A stretch of 64,000 nt of DNA from Enterobacterales bacterium (GCA_015654925.1 JAATFX010000145.1:42239-106238), one strand, 5' to 3'; shown: positions 34,196 to 43,026, counted from the stretch's first letter. Notes: a model not told the origin generated them from the sequence alone. Translations and numbers: made by a program.

Positions 34196-35160
34196 TTTTT
34201 CTGGGGGTCGACGGCGGAGGAACCAAAACGGCCTTCGTTTTGATAAATTCTGCGGGAGAGGTCCTGGCGCAACACGAGACCTCTACCTGTTACTACCTGA
34301 ATGTCGGACTTGAAAACAGCAAGGATATTATCGCCAACGGCATTATGGAAGTGTGCCGCCGGGCGGATATCGCGCCCGCCGTCATTGATTACTCTTTTTT
34401 CGGCCTGCCGGCCTATGGAGAAGTCTCGGCGGATGTCCCGGCCCTCGACCAGATGCCGGCGCCGCTGTTGAGCGCGGACAAATACCGGTGCGATAACGAT
34501 ATGATCTGCGGCTGGGCGGCCAGCCTGGGGTGCCGTGATGGCATCAATATCGTCTCCGGCACCGGCTCTATCGCCTATGGCGAACATCAAGCCAAAAGCG
34601 CGCGCTGCGGCGGATGGGGCGAATTGTTCAGCGACGAGGGCAGCGCGTACTGGATTGGCTGCAATGCGCTGAACCTGTTCTCAAAAATGTCGGACCATCG
34701 GCTCAAGATGGATATTCTGTACGATATGATCAAGAGTAAATATCACATCGATATCGATTTGGATATTAACGATCTGGTCTTTAATAAATGGCATGGGGAC
34801 CGCGGAAAAATTGCCTCGGTGGCTAAAATCGCCTACGAAGCGGCGGTAGAAGGAGATAAAGAAAGCTATAAACTTTTCTGCACCGCCGCGAAAGAATTGG
34901 CCATGATGGTAGATTCAGTACGCAAAAAACTGGAATATGCCCCGGATGAAACCACTCTGGTTTCTTTTACCGGCGGCGTGTTTAATTGCGGCGATATTAT
35001 CCTGGACCCTTTTGTCCACGAACTTGCGCAATTAAGCGGCACTTACCGGGTATGCCAGCCTAAATATCACCCTTCCATCGGTGCCGCTATCTATGCCGCA
35101 AAAATAAGCGGTAACCCCATTGATGATACTGTTCTCAGTAAACTAAAAATTGGAGAATAA
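34192..35160 (+). CDS. BadF/NAGK-family sugar kinase
   Basis: A 322-residue ASKHA-fold ATPase. Phosphate-1 motif DGGGTKT is at residues 7-13, phosphate-2 motif in NIVSGTGSIAYG near 118-129, then GGWGELFSDEGSAYWIG, a hallmark of the N-acetylglucosamine kinase/BadF group, and an adenosine-region SFTGGVFNCGD. In this operon it should phosphorylate the incoming free sugar, plausibly an amino-galactose, replacing PTS phosphorylation. Specificity cannot be read from sequence. Its start overlaps kbaY by 4 bases, and its stop is one base before the transporter ATG. Confidence 0.8.
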   Translation: MIFLGVDGGGTKTAFVLINSAGEVLAQHETSTCYYLNVGLENSKDIIANGIMEVCRRADIAPAVIDYSFFGLPAYGEVSADVPALDQMPAPLLSADKYRCDNDMICGWAASLGCRDGINIVSGTGSIAYGEHQAKSARCGGWGELFSDEGSAYWIGCNALNLFSKMSDHRLKMDILYDMIKSKYHIDIDLDINDLVFNKWHGDRGKIASVAKIAYEAAVEGDKESYKLFCTAAKELAMMVDSVRKKLEYAPDETTLVSFTGGVFNCGDIILDPFVHELAQLSGTYRVCQPKYHPSIGAAIYAAKISGNPIDDTVLSKLKIGE

Positions 35161-35161
35161 A

Positions 35162-36067
35162 ATGAAAAGCAATTCCTGGATTATCTATACCCTAATGGTG
35201 GTATTGACCTGGGGCGTCTGGGGCGGCATTAGCGCCTATCCAACCCAAAAATACAGTTTCCCCGATCAGTGGATCTATATTATATGGTCAATCACCATGC
35301 TTATCCCATGTTACTTTACGCTTAAGGGTAAAAAGATCGATTTTTCCGCCAAGGCGATAATGTATGGACTGGCCATAGGTTTTACCGGCGCCGGCGGTCA
35401 ATTATTATTGTTCAAAACGCTGGGCATGGGTGCTCCGGCTTATCTGGTCTTCCCTATTATCTCTATTTCTCCTGCTATTACCGTGATTATGTCCCTGGTC
35501 ATTCTTAAGGAGCGGATCAACTTCCTGGGAACGGTCGGCATATTCTTAGCGCTGCTCTCCATTATCGCCTTTAGTATCAGCCAGGGAGACGGCACAAAAA
35601 TCAGCGGATCGCTATGGCTGGTTTTCTCGATTATTATTTGCCTGGCCTGGGGCCTGCAGGCCTTCTTTATGAAGCGCGCGTCGAACCATCAGGTCGAGGA
35701 CAGCTCGATATTTTTCTATATGACGCTGACCGGCATCGTCCTGGCCCCTATTGCGTATATGATGATCCCCGACAAGAGTATCAGTTATCCGGTCGCGGCC
35801 TACACCATCACCGCCGCCACCCAGGTGTTAAATGCCGTCGGCGCGCTGTTCCTGGTCATGGCGCTGTCCAGAGGTAAAGCCATTATCGTAGCCCCTTGCA
35901 CCAATGCCTTGGCGCCCGTGCTGACGGCGGTTATTTCCCTGGTGCTCTACCAGACCCTGCCGTCGACCTATGCCTTGATCGGTATTATTCTTGCGATTAC
36001 CGGTTCGACCATTATGGTTTATTCCGAGGAAAAAGCCAGTAACGCGGCGGTACAGCCGATGCTTTAA
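35162..36067 (+). CDS. DMT-superfamily (EamA-type) transporter of the sugar operon
   Basis: A 301-residue, highly hydrophobic protein with about ten predicted membrane spans in two repeats (around YTLMVVLTWGVWGG, AIMYGLAIGFTGAGG and PAITVIMSLVILKERINFLG, then SLWLVFSIIICLAWGLQAF and APVLTAVISLVLYQTL). The ..ILKERI.. and PxLT motifs after late helices are typical of the EamA/drug-metabolite group. GGAG lies 7-10 bases before the ATG. As the only membrane protein in the operon it is the probable sugar importer, but EamA proteins can also export, so direction is inferred from context. Confidence 0.75.
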   Translation: MKSNSWIIYTLMVVLTWGVWGGISAYPTQKYSFPDQWIYIIWSITMLIPCYFTLKGKKIDFSAKAIMYGLAIGFTGAGGQLLLFKTLGMGAPAYLVFPIISISPAITVIMSLVILKERINFLGTVGIFLALLSIIAFSISQGDGTKISGSLWLVFSIIICLAWGLQAFFMKRASNHQVEDSSIFFYMTLTGIVLAPIAYMMIPDKSISYPVAAYTITAATQVLNAVGALFLVMALSRGKAIIVAPCTNALAPVLTAVISLVLYQTLPSTYALIGIILAITGSTIMVYSEEKASNAAVQPML

Positions 36068-36444
36068 TGCGGTAAGCAATAATAAATGCCAATAGATTTT
36101 TATTCTCTGGCGAAAGTGTTGAAATTGTTAATTCCGGGATAAATATATCCGGGACGCCTAATTACGATAATATCTGGCCGCCTGCGTTCATTTTTTAATT
36201 AAATAGGTTTCAATTATACAGGCCCTTTTATACCTGCCGAATATCAATATTCCCGGCGAGCGGGAGTATGATTAATTGAAATTAATATTCTATTTAATCA
36301 GGAACGGATGGTGAGTCGTTACTCCCTACGGCGGGGGCGGTATAACGGGGTAGGCGCCGGCGCCCGTCCCGTCATTCTGCCCGCCGGGCACCGGTACGGC
36401 TGGACTACCGCCGCACAAGCTCCCGGTATAGCGTAGCCGCCGGT
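36068..36444. other. Intergenic region with nested inverted repeat
   Basis: No gene is seen. AT-rich arms at 36197-36216 (AATTAAATAGGTTTCAATTA) and 36271-36299 are imperfect inverted repeats sharing ATTAAATAG/CTATTTAAT and TTTCAATTA/TAATTGAAA. Between them lies a short GC hairpin TCCCG-GCGAG-CGGGA (36251-36265). The structure lies between convergent genes and may end the sugar operon or be a small non-autonomous repeat. The 36301-36440 part is GC-rich and unassigned. Confidence 0.5.
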
Positions 36445-37470
36445 TCAGCTGGTTTTGGTCTGGGTTAGTCCTTGCAGCAATGGCCACAATAGTTTCATGC
36501 TGTCCCTGGCGCGCTTGCCGATTTGGCCGGTCAGGTGGCTGTCCAAAAACATCAGGTTATCGCGCTGGCCCTGGTAACGTACCATGCCCTGGGGGAAGTT
36601 GCGGCTGGTCTTGCGCTGGCGGCAACTGCCGTCGGCGGTGCCCGACCCCATATCCAGCACCGCAAAGCCCGCCTTGGCGAAAGGCAGCGCGGCGGTGGGG
36701 CAGGCGGCGGCGGTTTTAATGCCGGCGCTGATAATCAGCGGTATGCCGGACTGGCGCGCCTGGTTACCCAAGGATTTCACCAGTCCCAGCACGCGGGCGT
36801 CGCCGCTATCCGGGCTGTAATTCACCCGCAGCTTATCGCCGGCCACCAGGCTGTCGAGATTAATCACCAGCAGCGTATTGCGTTTTTCCTGCGCCGACAT
36901 GCGCTGGACATAATCATCCGCCCCGAAGGTTTCGGGTTCCCCGGCGCTCAGCGCCACGAAACGCACGCCCACCGCCAGCCTCCCCTGGCCCAGTTGCTGG
37001 GCCAGGCCGAGCATGACCCCGACGCCGGAAGCGTTATCATCCACGCCTTGCAGCGTCAGCCCGCCCAGATTGTTATTCAGGTCTTTATCGCTGCGCGGCA
37101 TAAAGGTATCGGAGTGGGCCACAATCAATATTTCGCCGGGTGTGCTGCCCGCCTTGGCGGCAATCACCGACGTGGCGGTGATTTTGCGCCAGTCGCCTTT
37201 GCCTTCGCTGCCGTGGAACAGGTAACGGGTATTAAATCCCCGCAGATCGCTTTGAAACCCCAACTGGGTGAAGCGGTGCCGCAGGTAATCGGCGGCCATC
37301 AGCTCCGCCGGGCTGCCCGCCATGCGGCCGGGGAAATAGGTGGCGATATAGCGGATTTGTTCTTCTGCATAATGGCTGGGAGTGTAAGCGACGGCGGGCG
37401 CGGACGCCGCCAGCAGGCAACTGAAGCACAGCGTTAAACGGGCGCGCCTGGAGCGACCGAGGTGAAGCAT
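36445..37470 (-). CDS. iap: Alkaline phosphatase isozyme conversion aminopeptidase Iap
   Basis: Iap is a periplasmic M28-type aminopeptidase that trims the N-terminal arginine of PhoA. The 341 residues include a signal peptide (about 1-29, ending APAVAYTP). Metal-binding motifs of M28 are visible: His-Asp in VAHSDTF and Asp in LQGVDDNASGVG, with the general-base region ALSAGEPETFGADDY (GE/P rather than the usual GEE, so the catalytic glutamate pair is altered or shifted). E. coli also has iap before the cysDNC cluster. Confidence 0.88.
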   Translation of the reverse strand: MLHLGRSRRARLTLCFSCLLAASAPAVAYTPSHYAEEQIRYIATYFPGRMAGSPAELMAADYLRHRFTQLGFQSDLRGFNTRYLFHGSEGKGDWRKITATSVIAAKAGSTPGEILIVAHSDTFMPRSDKDLNNNLGGLTLQGVDDNASGVGVMLGLAQQLGQGRLAVGVRFVALSAGEPETFGADDYVQRMSAQEKRNTLLVINLDSLVAGDKLRVNYSPDSGDARVLGLVKSLGNQARQSGIPLIISAGIKTAAACPTAALPFAKAGFAVLDMGSGTADGSCRQRKTSRNFPQGMVRYQGQRDNLMFLDSHLTGQIGKRARDSMKLLWPLLQGLTQTKTS

Positions 37471-37672
37471 AAACCGATATCCTTGTAAACGGGAAGCGGG
37501 CGTTTTGCGCCGCTAAACTCAGCGCTATAGTATGGTACCCCCCGCGCGGCAACACAATTTGTACCATGCGCGGCCGGGGAATAATCGCACGATTCGTTGC
37601 GCGTTTTTTTACGCGACGCGGTGTCAATGATGCCGTTATTCCATTAAAGCAATTGTAATTCCAATTAACTAT

Positions 37673-37702
37673 TTCATAGAACCTAATCGCAAGACGTATA
37701 GT
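37673..37702 (+). promoter_or_regulatory. Possible promoter of cysG-cysDNC
   Basis: TATAGT (37697-37702) lies 35 bp before the cysG start, with TTCATA 18 bp upstream. The 37630-37735 stretch is markedly AT-rich, as are CysB-activated promoters. No exact CysB box can be defined by eye. Confidence 0.35.
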
Positions 37703-37737
37703 CACATTATTGCTAAGCAAAATAATTAAAGGTTGCT

Positions 37738-39156
37738 GTGGATTATTTACCGCTATTTGCCGATCTCAGGCAGCGTCCGGTCCTGGTGGTCGGCGGGGGC
37801 GAGGTCGCCGCGCGTAAGATCGCCTTGCTCCAGCGCGCCGGCGCCCACGTCAGGGTGGCGGCGCGCCATCTTTCGCCCGAGCTGGAACAACAGGCGCAAT
37901 CCGCCGGTATCGCGTGGCTGGGCGAGGAATTCACCGCCGGGATGCTCGACGGCGTGTTCCTGGTGATCGCCGCCACCAACGATCCCGTGCTCAACGCCGC
38001 AGTGTATGCCGCGGCCGACCGGCGCCAGATTTTGGCCAATGTGGTGGACGACCAGCCCAAATGTTCATTTATCTTCCCCTCCATCGTCGATCGCTCCCCC
38101 ATTGTGGTGGCTATCTCTTCCGGCGGCAAAGCGCCGGTATTGGCGCGCATGCTGCGGGAAAAACTGGAATCCCTGCTGCCGGCCTTTATCGGCCCGATGG
38201 CGGATATCTGCGGCGCATGGCGCGATAAGGTGAAACAGCGGGTACCGTCTATGAGCGGGCGCCGTCGTTTTTGGGAGCGGGCGCTTAACGGCCGCTTCGC
38301 CGCCCTGATGTCGCAGGGACAAACCGACGCAGCCAAGGACGTGTTGCAACAGGAACTGACCGCACCGGCCGAACAGGGCGGCGAGGTGGCGCTGGTGGGG
38401 GCCGGTCCGGGGGATGCCGGACTGCTGACGCTGCGCGCGCTGCAATTAATGCAGCAGGCCGATGTGGTGCTGTATGACTATTTGGTCAGCGACGAGGTGC
38501 TGGAGCTGGTCAGGCGCGACGCGGAGCGGATTTGCGTGGGTAAACGCGCCGGGGATTTCTGTATGCCCCAGGAGGAGATTAACCAGCGGCTGATCGAGCA
38601 TGCGCGGCAGGGCAAGCGGGTGGTGCGGCTCAAAGGCGGCGACCCGTTTATCTTCGGCCGCGGCGGCGAAGAGCTGCAGGCGGTGAACGCCGCGGGTATT
38701 CCTTTCCAGGTGGTGCCGGGCGTGACCGCCGCCGCCGGGGCGACGGCCTATGCCGGCATTCCGCTGACCCATCGCGACCACGCGCAAAGCGTAACCTTTA
38801 TTACCGGCCATGCGCGGCGCGGCGGCGGCGACCTGGATTGGCCGGCGCTGGCGGTGGGCCGCCAGACCCTGGCTATTTATATGGGCGTGTTGAAAGCCGC
38901 GGAAATCAGCCGGCAGTTGATCCTGCACGGGCGCTCGCCGCAGACGCCGGTGGCGGTCATCGGCCGCGGCACCCGGCGGGATCAACAGGTCTTTACCGGT
39001 ACCCTGGAACATTTGGACACCCTGGCGCAACAGGCGCCGACCCCGGCTTTGCTGGTTATTGGCGAAGTTGTCACCCTTCATGATGAAATTGCCTGGTTCG
39101 GACCACAGCATGATGCGGCGGCGCAAAAGCGCGCGCCGTTGGTCAATCTGGCTTAA
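37738..39156 (+). CDS. cysG: Siroheme synthase (trifunctional CysG)
   Basis: CysG makes siroheme from uroporphyrinogen III by two methylations, NAD-dependent oxidation and iron insertion. The 472 residues include the N-terminal dehydrogenase/ferrochelatase (VVGGGEVAARK near 20-30, SSGGKAPVLARML near 125-138) and the C-terminal SAM methyltransferase (GAGPGDAGLLTLRAL, RLKGGDPFIFGRGGEE, GIPLTHRD). The start is GTG with AAAGG upstream. In E. coli cysG sits with nirBDC; here it heads cysDNC, pairing cofactor supply with sulfate reduction. Confidence 0.97.
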   Translation: MDYLPLFADLRQRPVLVVGGGEVAARKIALLQRAGAHVRVAARHLSPELEQQAQSAGIAWLGEEFTAGMLDGVFLVIAATNDPVLNAAVYAAADRRQILANVVDDQPKCSFIFPSIVDRSPIVVAISSGGKAPVLARMLREKLESLLPAFIGPMADICGAWRDKVKQRVPSMSGRRRFWERALNGRFAALMSQGQTDAAKDVLQQELTAPAEQGGEVALVGAGPGDAGLLTLRALQLMQQADVVLYDYLVSDEVLELVRRDAERICVGKRAGDFCMPQEEINQRLIEHARQGKRVVRLKGGDPFIFGRGGEELQAVNAAGIPFQVVPGVTAAAGATAYAGIPLTHRDHAQSVTFITGHARRGGGDLDWPALAVGRQTLAIYMGVLKAAEISRQLILHGRSPQTPVAVIGRGTRRDQQVFTGTLEHLDTLAQQAPTPALLVIGEVVTLHDEIAWFGPQHDAAAQKRAPLVNLA

Positions 39157-39166
39157 GGACGTAATA

Positions 39167-40075
39167 ATGGATCAACAACGACTTACCCATTTACGGCAGT
39201 TGGAGGCGGAAAGCATCCATATCATCCGTGAAGTCGCGGCCGAATTCGCCAATCCGGTGATGATGTACTCCATCGGTAAAGATTCCTCGGTGATGCTGCA
39301 TCTGGCCCGCAAGGCGTTTTTCCCGGGCACGCTGCCGTTCCCGCTGCTGCATGTGGATACCGGCTGGAAATTTCGCGAAATGTACCAATTCCGCGATCGC
39401 ACCGCCAAGGCCTACGGCTTTGAGCTGCTGGTGCACCGCAACCCGGACGGCGTGGCGATGGGGATTAATCCGTTTATCCACGGCAGCGCCAAGCATACCG
39501 ATATCATGAAAACCGAAGGCCTCAAGCAGGCGCTGAACAAGTACGGTTTTGACGCCGCGTTCGGCGGCGCCCGGCGCGACGAGGAAAAATCCCGCGCCAA
39601 GGAACGCATTTATTCATTCCGCGATCGTTTTCACCGCTGGGACCCGAAAAACCAGCGGCCGGAGCTGTGGCACAACTATAACGGCCAGATCAATAAAGGC
39701 GAAAGCATCCGGGTCTTCCCCTTGTCCAACTGGACCGAACTGGATATCTGGCAATATATCTATTTGGAAAATATTGAAATTGTGCCGCTTTACCTGGCCA
39801 AGCCGCGCCCGGTGCTGGAGCGTGACGGCATGCTGCTGATGGTTGACGACGACCGCATCGACCTGCAACCCGGCGAAGCGATCGCCCAGCGCATGGTGCG
39901 TTTTCGCACCCTCGGCTGCTGGCCCCTGACCGGCGCGGTGGAGTCCACGGCGCAAACCCTGCCGGAGATTATCGAAGAAATGCTGGTGTCCACCACCAGC
40001 GAACGGCAGGGCAGGGTTATCGACCGCGATCAGTCCGGATCGATGGAAATGAAAAAGCGTCAGGGTTACTTTTAA
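39167..40075 (+). CDS. cysD: Sulfate adenylyltransferase subunit 2
   Basis: CysD forms adenosine 5'-phosphosulfate from ATP and sulfate together with the GTPase CysN. The ATG at 39167 (MDQQRLTHLRQ) gives 302 residues, exactly the E. coli length. The PP-loop motif YSIGKDSSVMLHLA lies near residues 33-46, with HVDTGWKFREMY and GGARRDEEKSRAKER further on. It lies 10 bp after cysG and 12 bp before cysN. Confidence 0.98.
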   Translation: MDQQRLTHLRQLEAESIHIIREVAAEFANPVMMYSIGKDSSVMLHLARKAFFPGTLPFPLLHVDTGWKFREMYQFRDRTAKAYGFELLVHRNPDGVAMGINPFIHGSAKHTDIMKTEGLKQALNKYGFDAAFGGARRDEEKSRAKERIYSFRDRFHRWDPKNQRPELWHNYNGQINKGESIRVFPLSNWTELDIWQYIYLENIEIVPLYLAKPRPVLERDGMLLMVDDDRIDLQPGEAIAQRMVRFRTLGCWPLTGAVESTAQTLPEIIEEMLVSTTSERQGRVIDRDQSGSMEMKKRQGYF

Positions 40076-40087
40076 GGAGCGATCGTT

Positions 40088-41515
40088 ATGAACTCGACTA
40101 TAGCTAAACAGATCGCCGAGCAGGGCGGGGTAGAAGCCTACCTGCATGCGCAACAGTATAAAACCCTGCTACGGTTTCTCACCTGCGGCAGCGTGGATGA
40201 TGGCAAAAGCACCCTGATTGGCCGGCTGCTGCACGATACCCGCCAGATCTACGAAGATCAACTGACCACGCTGCACTCCGACAGCAAACGCCTGGGCACT
40301 CAGGGAGAGAAGCTGGATCTGGCTTTACTGGTGGACGGGCTGCAGGCCGAGCGCGAACAGGGCATCACCATTGATGTGGCCTACCGCTATTTTTCCACGG
40401 AAAAGCGCAAGTTTATCATTGCCGATACCCCCGGGCATGAGCAATATACCCGCAATATGGCCACCGGCGCCTCCACCTGCGATTTGGCGATTCTGCTTAT
40501 CGACGCGCGCAAAGGCGTGCTGGATCAAACCCGCCGCCACAGCTTTATCAGTACGCTGCTGGGGATTCGCCACCTGGTGGTGGCGGTAAACAAGATGGAT
40601 CTGGTGGACTACGACCAGATCGTCTATGAACAGTTTAAACAAGATTATTTGCATTTTGCCGAAGAGTTGCCCGTCGATCTGAGCATCACGTTTGTGCCGA
40701 TTTCGGCCCTGGACGGCGACAACGTCGTGACCCCCAGCGCCGCAATGCCCTGGTATAACGGCCCGACCCTGCTCGATGTGCTGGAAACCGTGGAAGTCAT
40801 TCACCTCAACGAACAGCAACCGATGCGTTTCCCGGTGCAATATGTCAACCGGCCCAACCTGGATTTCCGCGGTTACGCCGGCACCGTGGCGGCAGGGGTG
40901 CTGCGGGTGGGGCAACAGATTAAAGTGCTGCCTTCCGGCGTCACCTCCTCCATCGCCCGCATTGTCACCTTCGACGGCGATCTGACCGAGGCCTGGGCCG
41001 GCGAGGCGATTACCCTGGTATTGGCGGACGAAATCGATATCAGCCGCGGCGATCTGGTGGTTGACGCCGGCGAAACGCTGCAACCGGTGCGCAACGCCCT
41101 GGTGGACGTGGTCTGGATGACCGAACGGCCGCTGGTGGCCGGCCAGAGCTTTGATATTAAAATCGCCGGCAAGAAAACCCGCGCCCGAATCGAAAATATT
41201 CAATACCAGGTGGAAATCAACAGCCTGACCCAGCGGGTGGCGGATAGTCTGCCGCTCAACGGTATCGGCCTGGTGGAGATGGCGTTCGACGAGCCCATGA
41301 TCCTGGATAAATACCCCCATAACGCCGTCACCGGAGGCATGATCTTTATCGATCGGCTGAGCAATGTCACCGTCGGCGCCGGCATGGTGCGCGAACCCCT
41401 GGCGGATGTATTTCAGGAGCCGCAGGCGCACAGCGACCTGGAACTGGAGCTTAATGCGCTGGTTCGCCGCCACTTTCCGCACTGGGGCGCCCGCGATTTG
41501 CTGGGAGGAAAATAA
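40088..41515 (+). CDS. cysN: Sulfate adenylyltransferase subunit 1 (GTPase)
   Basis: CysN is an EF-Tu-like GTPase that drives APS synthesis by CysD. The 475 residues match E. coli. G1 is GSVDDGKSTL near residues 35-44, G3 DTPGHEQYTRNMA, G4 NKMD and G5 SALDGDN. The C-terminal beta-barrel domains follow. The kinase cysC starts 2 bp after its stop. No fused CysC domain is present. Confidence 0.98.
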   Translation: MNSTIAKQIAEQGGVEAYLHAQQYKTLLRFLTCGSVDDGKSTLIGRLLHDTRQIYEDQLTTLHSDSKRLGTQGEKLDLALLVDGLQAEREQGITIDVAYRYFSTEKRKFIIADTPGHEQYTRNMATGASTCDLAILLIDARKGVLDQTRRHSFISTLLGIRHLVVAVNKMDLVDYDQIVYEQFKQDYLHFAEELPVDLSITFVPISALDGDNVVTPSAAMPWYNGPTLLDVLETVEVIHLNEQQPMRFPVQYVNRPNLDFRGYAGTVAAGVLRVGQQIKVLPSGVTSSIARIVTFDGDLTEAWAGEAITLVLADEIDISRGDLVVDAGETLQPVRNALVDVVWMTERPLVAGQSFDIKIAGKKTRARIENIQYQVEINSLTQRVADSLPLNGIGLVEMAFDEPMILDKYPHNAVTGGMIFIDRLSNVTVGAGMVREPLADVFQEPQAHSDLELELNALVRRHFPHWGARDLLGGK

Positions 41516-41517
41516 CC

Positions 41518-42138
41518 ATGTCCGGTCCGCTGCACGTTTCGCCGGACGAAAATGTCGTCTGGCACGACCATCCCGTGGCCCGGGAGGAACGCGAGCGCCT
41601 GCATGGCCATCAGGGTACGGTACTGTGGTTCACCGGCCTGTCCGGATCGGGTAAATCTACCGTGGCGGGCGCCCTTGAGCAGGCGCTGCATCAGTTGGGG
41701 GTCAGCACCTACCTGCTCGACGGCGACAATGTGCGCCACGGCCTGTGCCGCGATTTGGGTTTTAACGATGCGGACCGGCGGGAAAATATCCGGCGGGTGG
41801 GCGAGGTGGCCCGCCTGATGGTGGATGCGGGACTGGTGGTGCTGACCGCGTTTATCTCGCCGCACCTCTCGGAGCGCGCCATGGTGCGCGATCTGCTCCC
41901 CGCCGGGCGCTTTATCGAAATCTACGTGGATACGCCCCTGGCCATTTGCGAAGCCCGCGATCCCAAAGGTTTGTATAAAAAAGCCCGCGCCGGCGAACTG
42001 CGCGATTTCACCGGCATCGACTCGGCTTACGAGGCGCCGGAGCGGCCGGATATTCATCTTGATGGCCAACAATTGGTAACACATTTGACCCGCCATTTAT
42101 TAGACGTGCTGCGCAGTCGCGTTATTATCGGTTCCTGA
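41518..42138 (+). CDS. cysC: Adenylylsulfate kinase
   Basis: CysC phosphorylates APS to PAPS, the substrate of CysH. Walker A is GLSGSGKST at about residues 40-48, followed by LLDGDNVRHGLCRDLGF, DRRENIRRVGEVA and the serine-containing TAFISPH segment. The 206 residues compare with 201 in E. coli. GGAGG lies before the ATG, inside the end of cysN. Confidence 0.97.
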   Translation: MSGPLHVSPDENVVWHDHPVAREERERLHGHQGTVLWFTGLSGSGKSTVAGALEQALHQLGVSTYLLDGDNVRHGLCRDLGFNDADRRENIRRVGEVARLMVDAGLVVLTAFISPHLSERAMVRDLLPAGRFIEIYVDTPLAICEARDPKGLYKKARAGELRDFTGIDSAYEAPERPDIHLDGQQLVTHLTRHLLDVLRSRVIIGS

Positions 42139-42200
42139 GAAGCCAAATCGGCGGCGCGCTGCGGCGCGGCACCGTATCATGAGCCCAGGAAGCGAGATTA

Positions 42201-42548
42201 ATGCTGAATGTCACCCAATCAAAGCGCGTTATGCCGGTAAAACTGACCAAAGCCCCGGGTGTCGAACGCGGCGCGGAAGAACCGGCCTATGGCTTTTGGG
42301 GGGCGATGGCGGGTTTTATTTTCTACTGGCTGGCTTTTGCCGTTCCCATTCTGCTCTATGGCGCCAATGCATTATTCTTCCTGCTCTACACTTGGCCGTT
42401 CTTTCTGGCGTTAATACCGGTGTCGGTATTGATTGGCCTGATCTTCAGCGTGCTGTTGGCCGGGCGTCTATTATTGATGATCCTGTGCATCGGCGTATCG
42501 GTTTTCTGCCTCTTCTGGTTAGTTTTCGCACAGCTTACGGGGTGGTAA
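42201..42548 (+). CDS. ygbE: YgbE-like small inner-membrane protein (DUF3561)
   Basis: A 115-residue protein with two or three hydrophobic segments (around GFWGAMAGFIFYWLAFAVPI, LFFLLYTWPFFLALIP and LLLMILCIGVSVFCLFW). E. coli has a similar protein of unknown function, ygbE, at the same place between cysC and ftsB. No enzymatic motif is seen. Confidence 0.85.
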   Translation: MLNVTQSKRVMPVKLTKAPGVERGAEEPAYGFWGAMAGFIFYWLAFAVPILLYGANALFFLLYTWPFFLALIPVSVLIGLIFSVLLAGRLLLMILCIGVSVFCLFWLVFAQLTGW

Positions 42549-42708
42549 ATTTCGCCGCGGGAGTTACGTGCGGTAACAAACCGTAAAAAAGCATCAACAA
42601 TCAGCGCAATAAAGCAGCTTTCAAGGGTTTTACCCCTTCATTTTGTCACCCGGTGTGGAGTCCTGCCATAAGTTATGGGATGATTGGGCAGTCTTTCAGG
42701 GGGCGGGG

Positions 42709-43026
42709 ATGGGAAAACTTACGCTGCTACTATTGGTTCTGCTTGGCTGGCTGCAATATTCTTTATGGCTGGGTAAAAATGGCGTACACGATTTAGTCCG
42801 GGTCGAGGATGACGTGTCGGTCCAGCAGGCCGGTAATGCGAAGCTTAAAGCGCGCAACGATCAGTTATTTGCAGAAATCGATGATCTAAACGATGGGCAA
42901 GAAGCCATCGAGGAACGATCTCGCAACGAGCTCGGCATGATTAAGCCGGGAGAGAGCTTCTATCGCCTGGTGCCGGACCAGTCTAAACGCCGGTCGGCGG
43001 CGCCTGCCGCGCAAGAAAATCAATAA
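42709..43026 (+). CDS. ftsB: Cell division protein FtsB
   Basis: FtsB is a bitopic divisome protein that forms a complex with FtsL and FtsQ. The ATG at 42709 (MGKLTLLL) gives 105 residues (E. coli 103). A single membrane span is at about residues 3-21, then a periplasmic coiled coil (about 30-70, NAKLKARNDQLFAEIDDL). GGGGCGGGG lies just upstream. The stop overlaps the ispD ATG. Confidence 0.96.
   Translation: MGKLTLLLLVLLGWLQYSLWLGKNGVHDLVRVEDDVSVQQAGNAKLKARNDQLFAEIDDLNDGQEAIEERSRNELGMIKPGESFYRLVPDQSKRRSAAPAAQENQ

Noticed and set aside
29604..36444. CRISPR array or cas genes at the cysH-iap interval
   Set aside because: No regularly spaced repeats or Cas-like proteins were seen; the interval is filled by the sugar operon.
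40325..41482. 385-codon open frame antisense to cysN
   Set aside because: Mirror frame of a conserved GTPase gene; no independent coding evidence.
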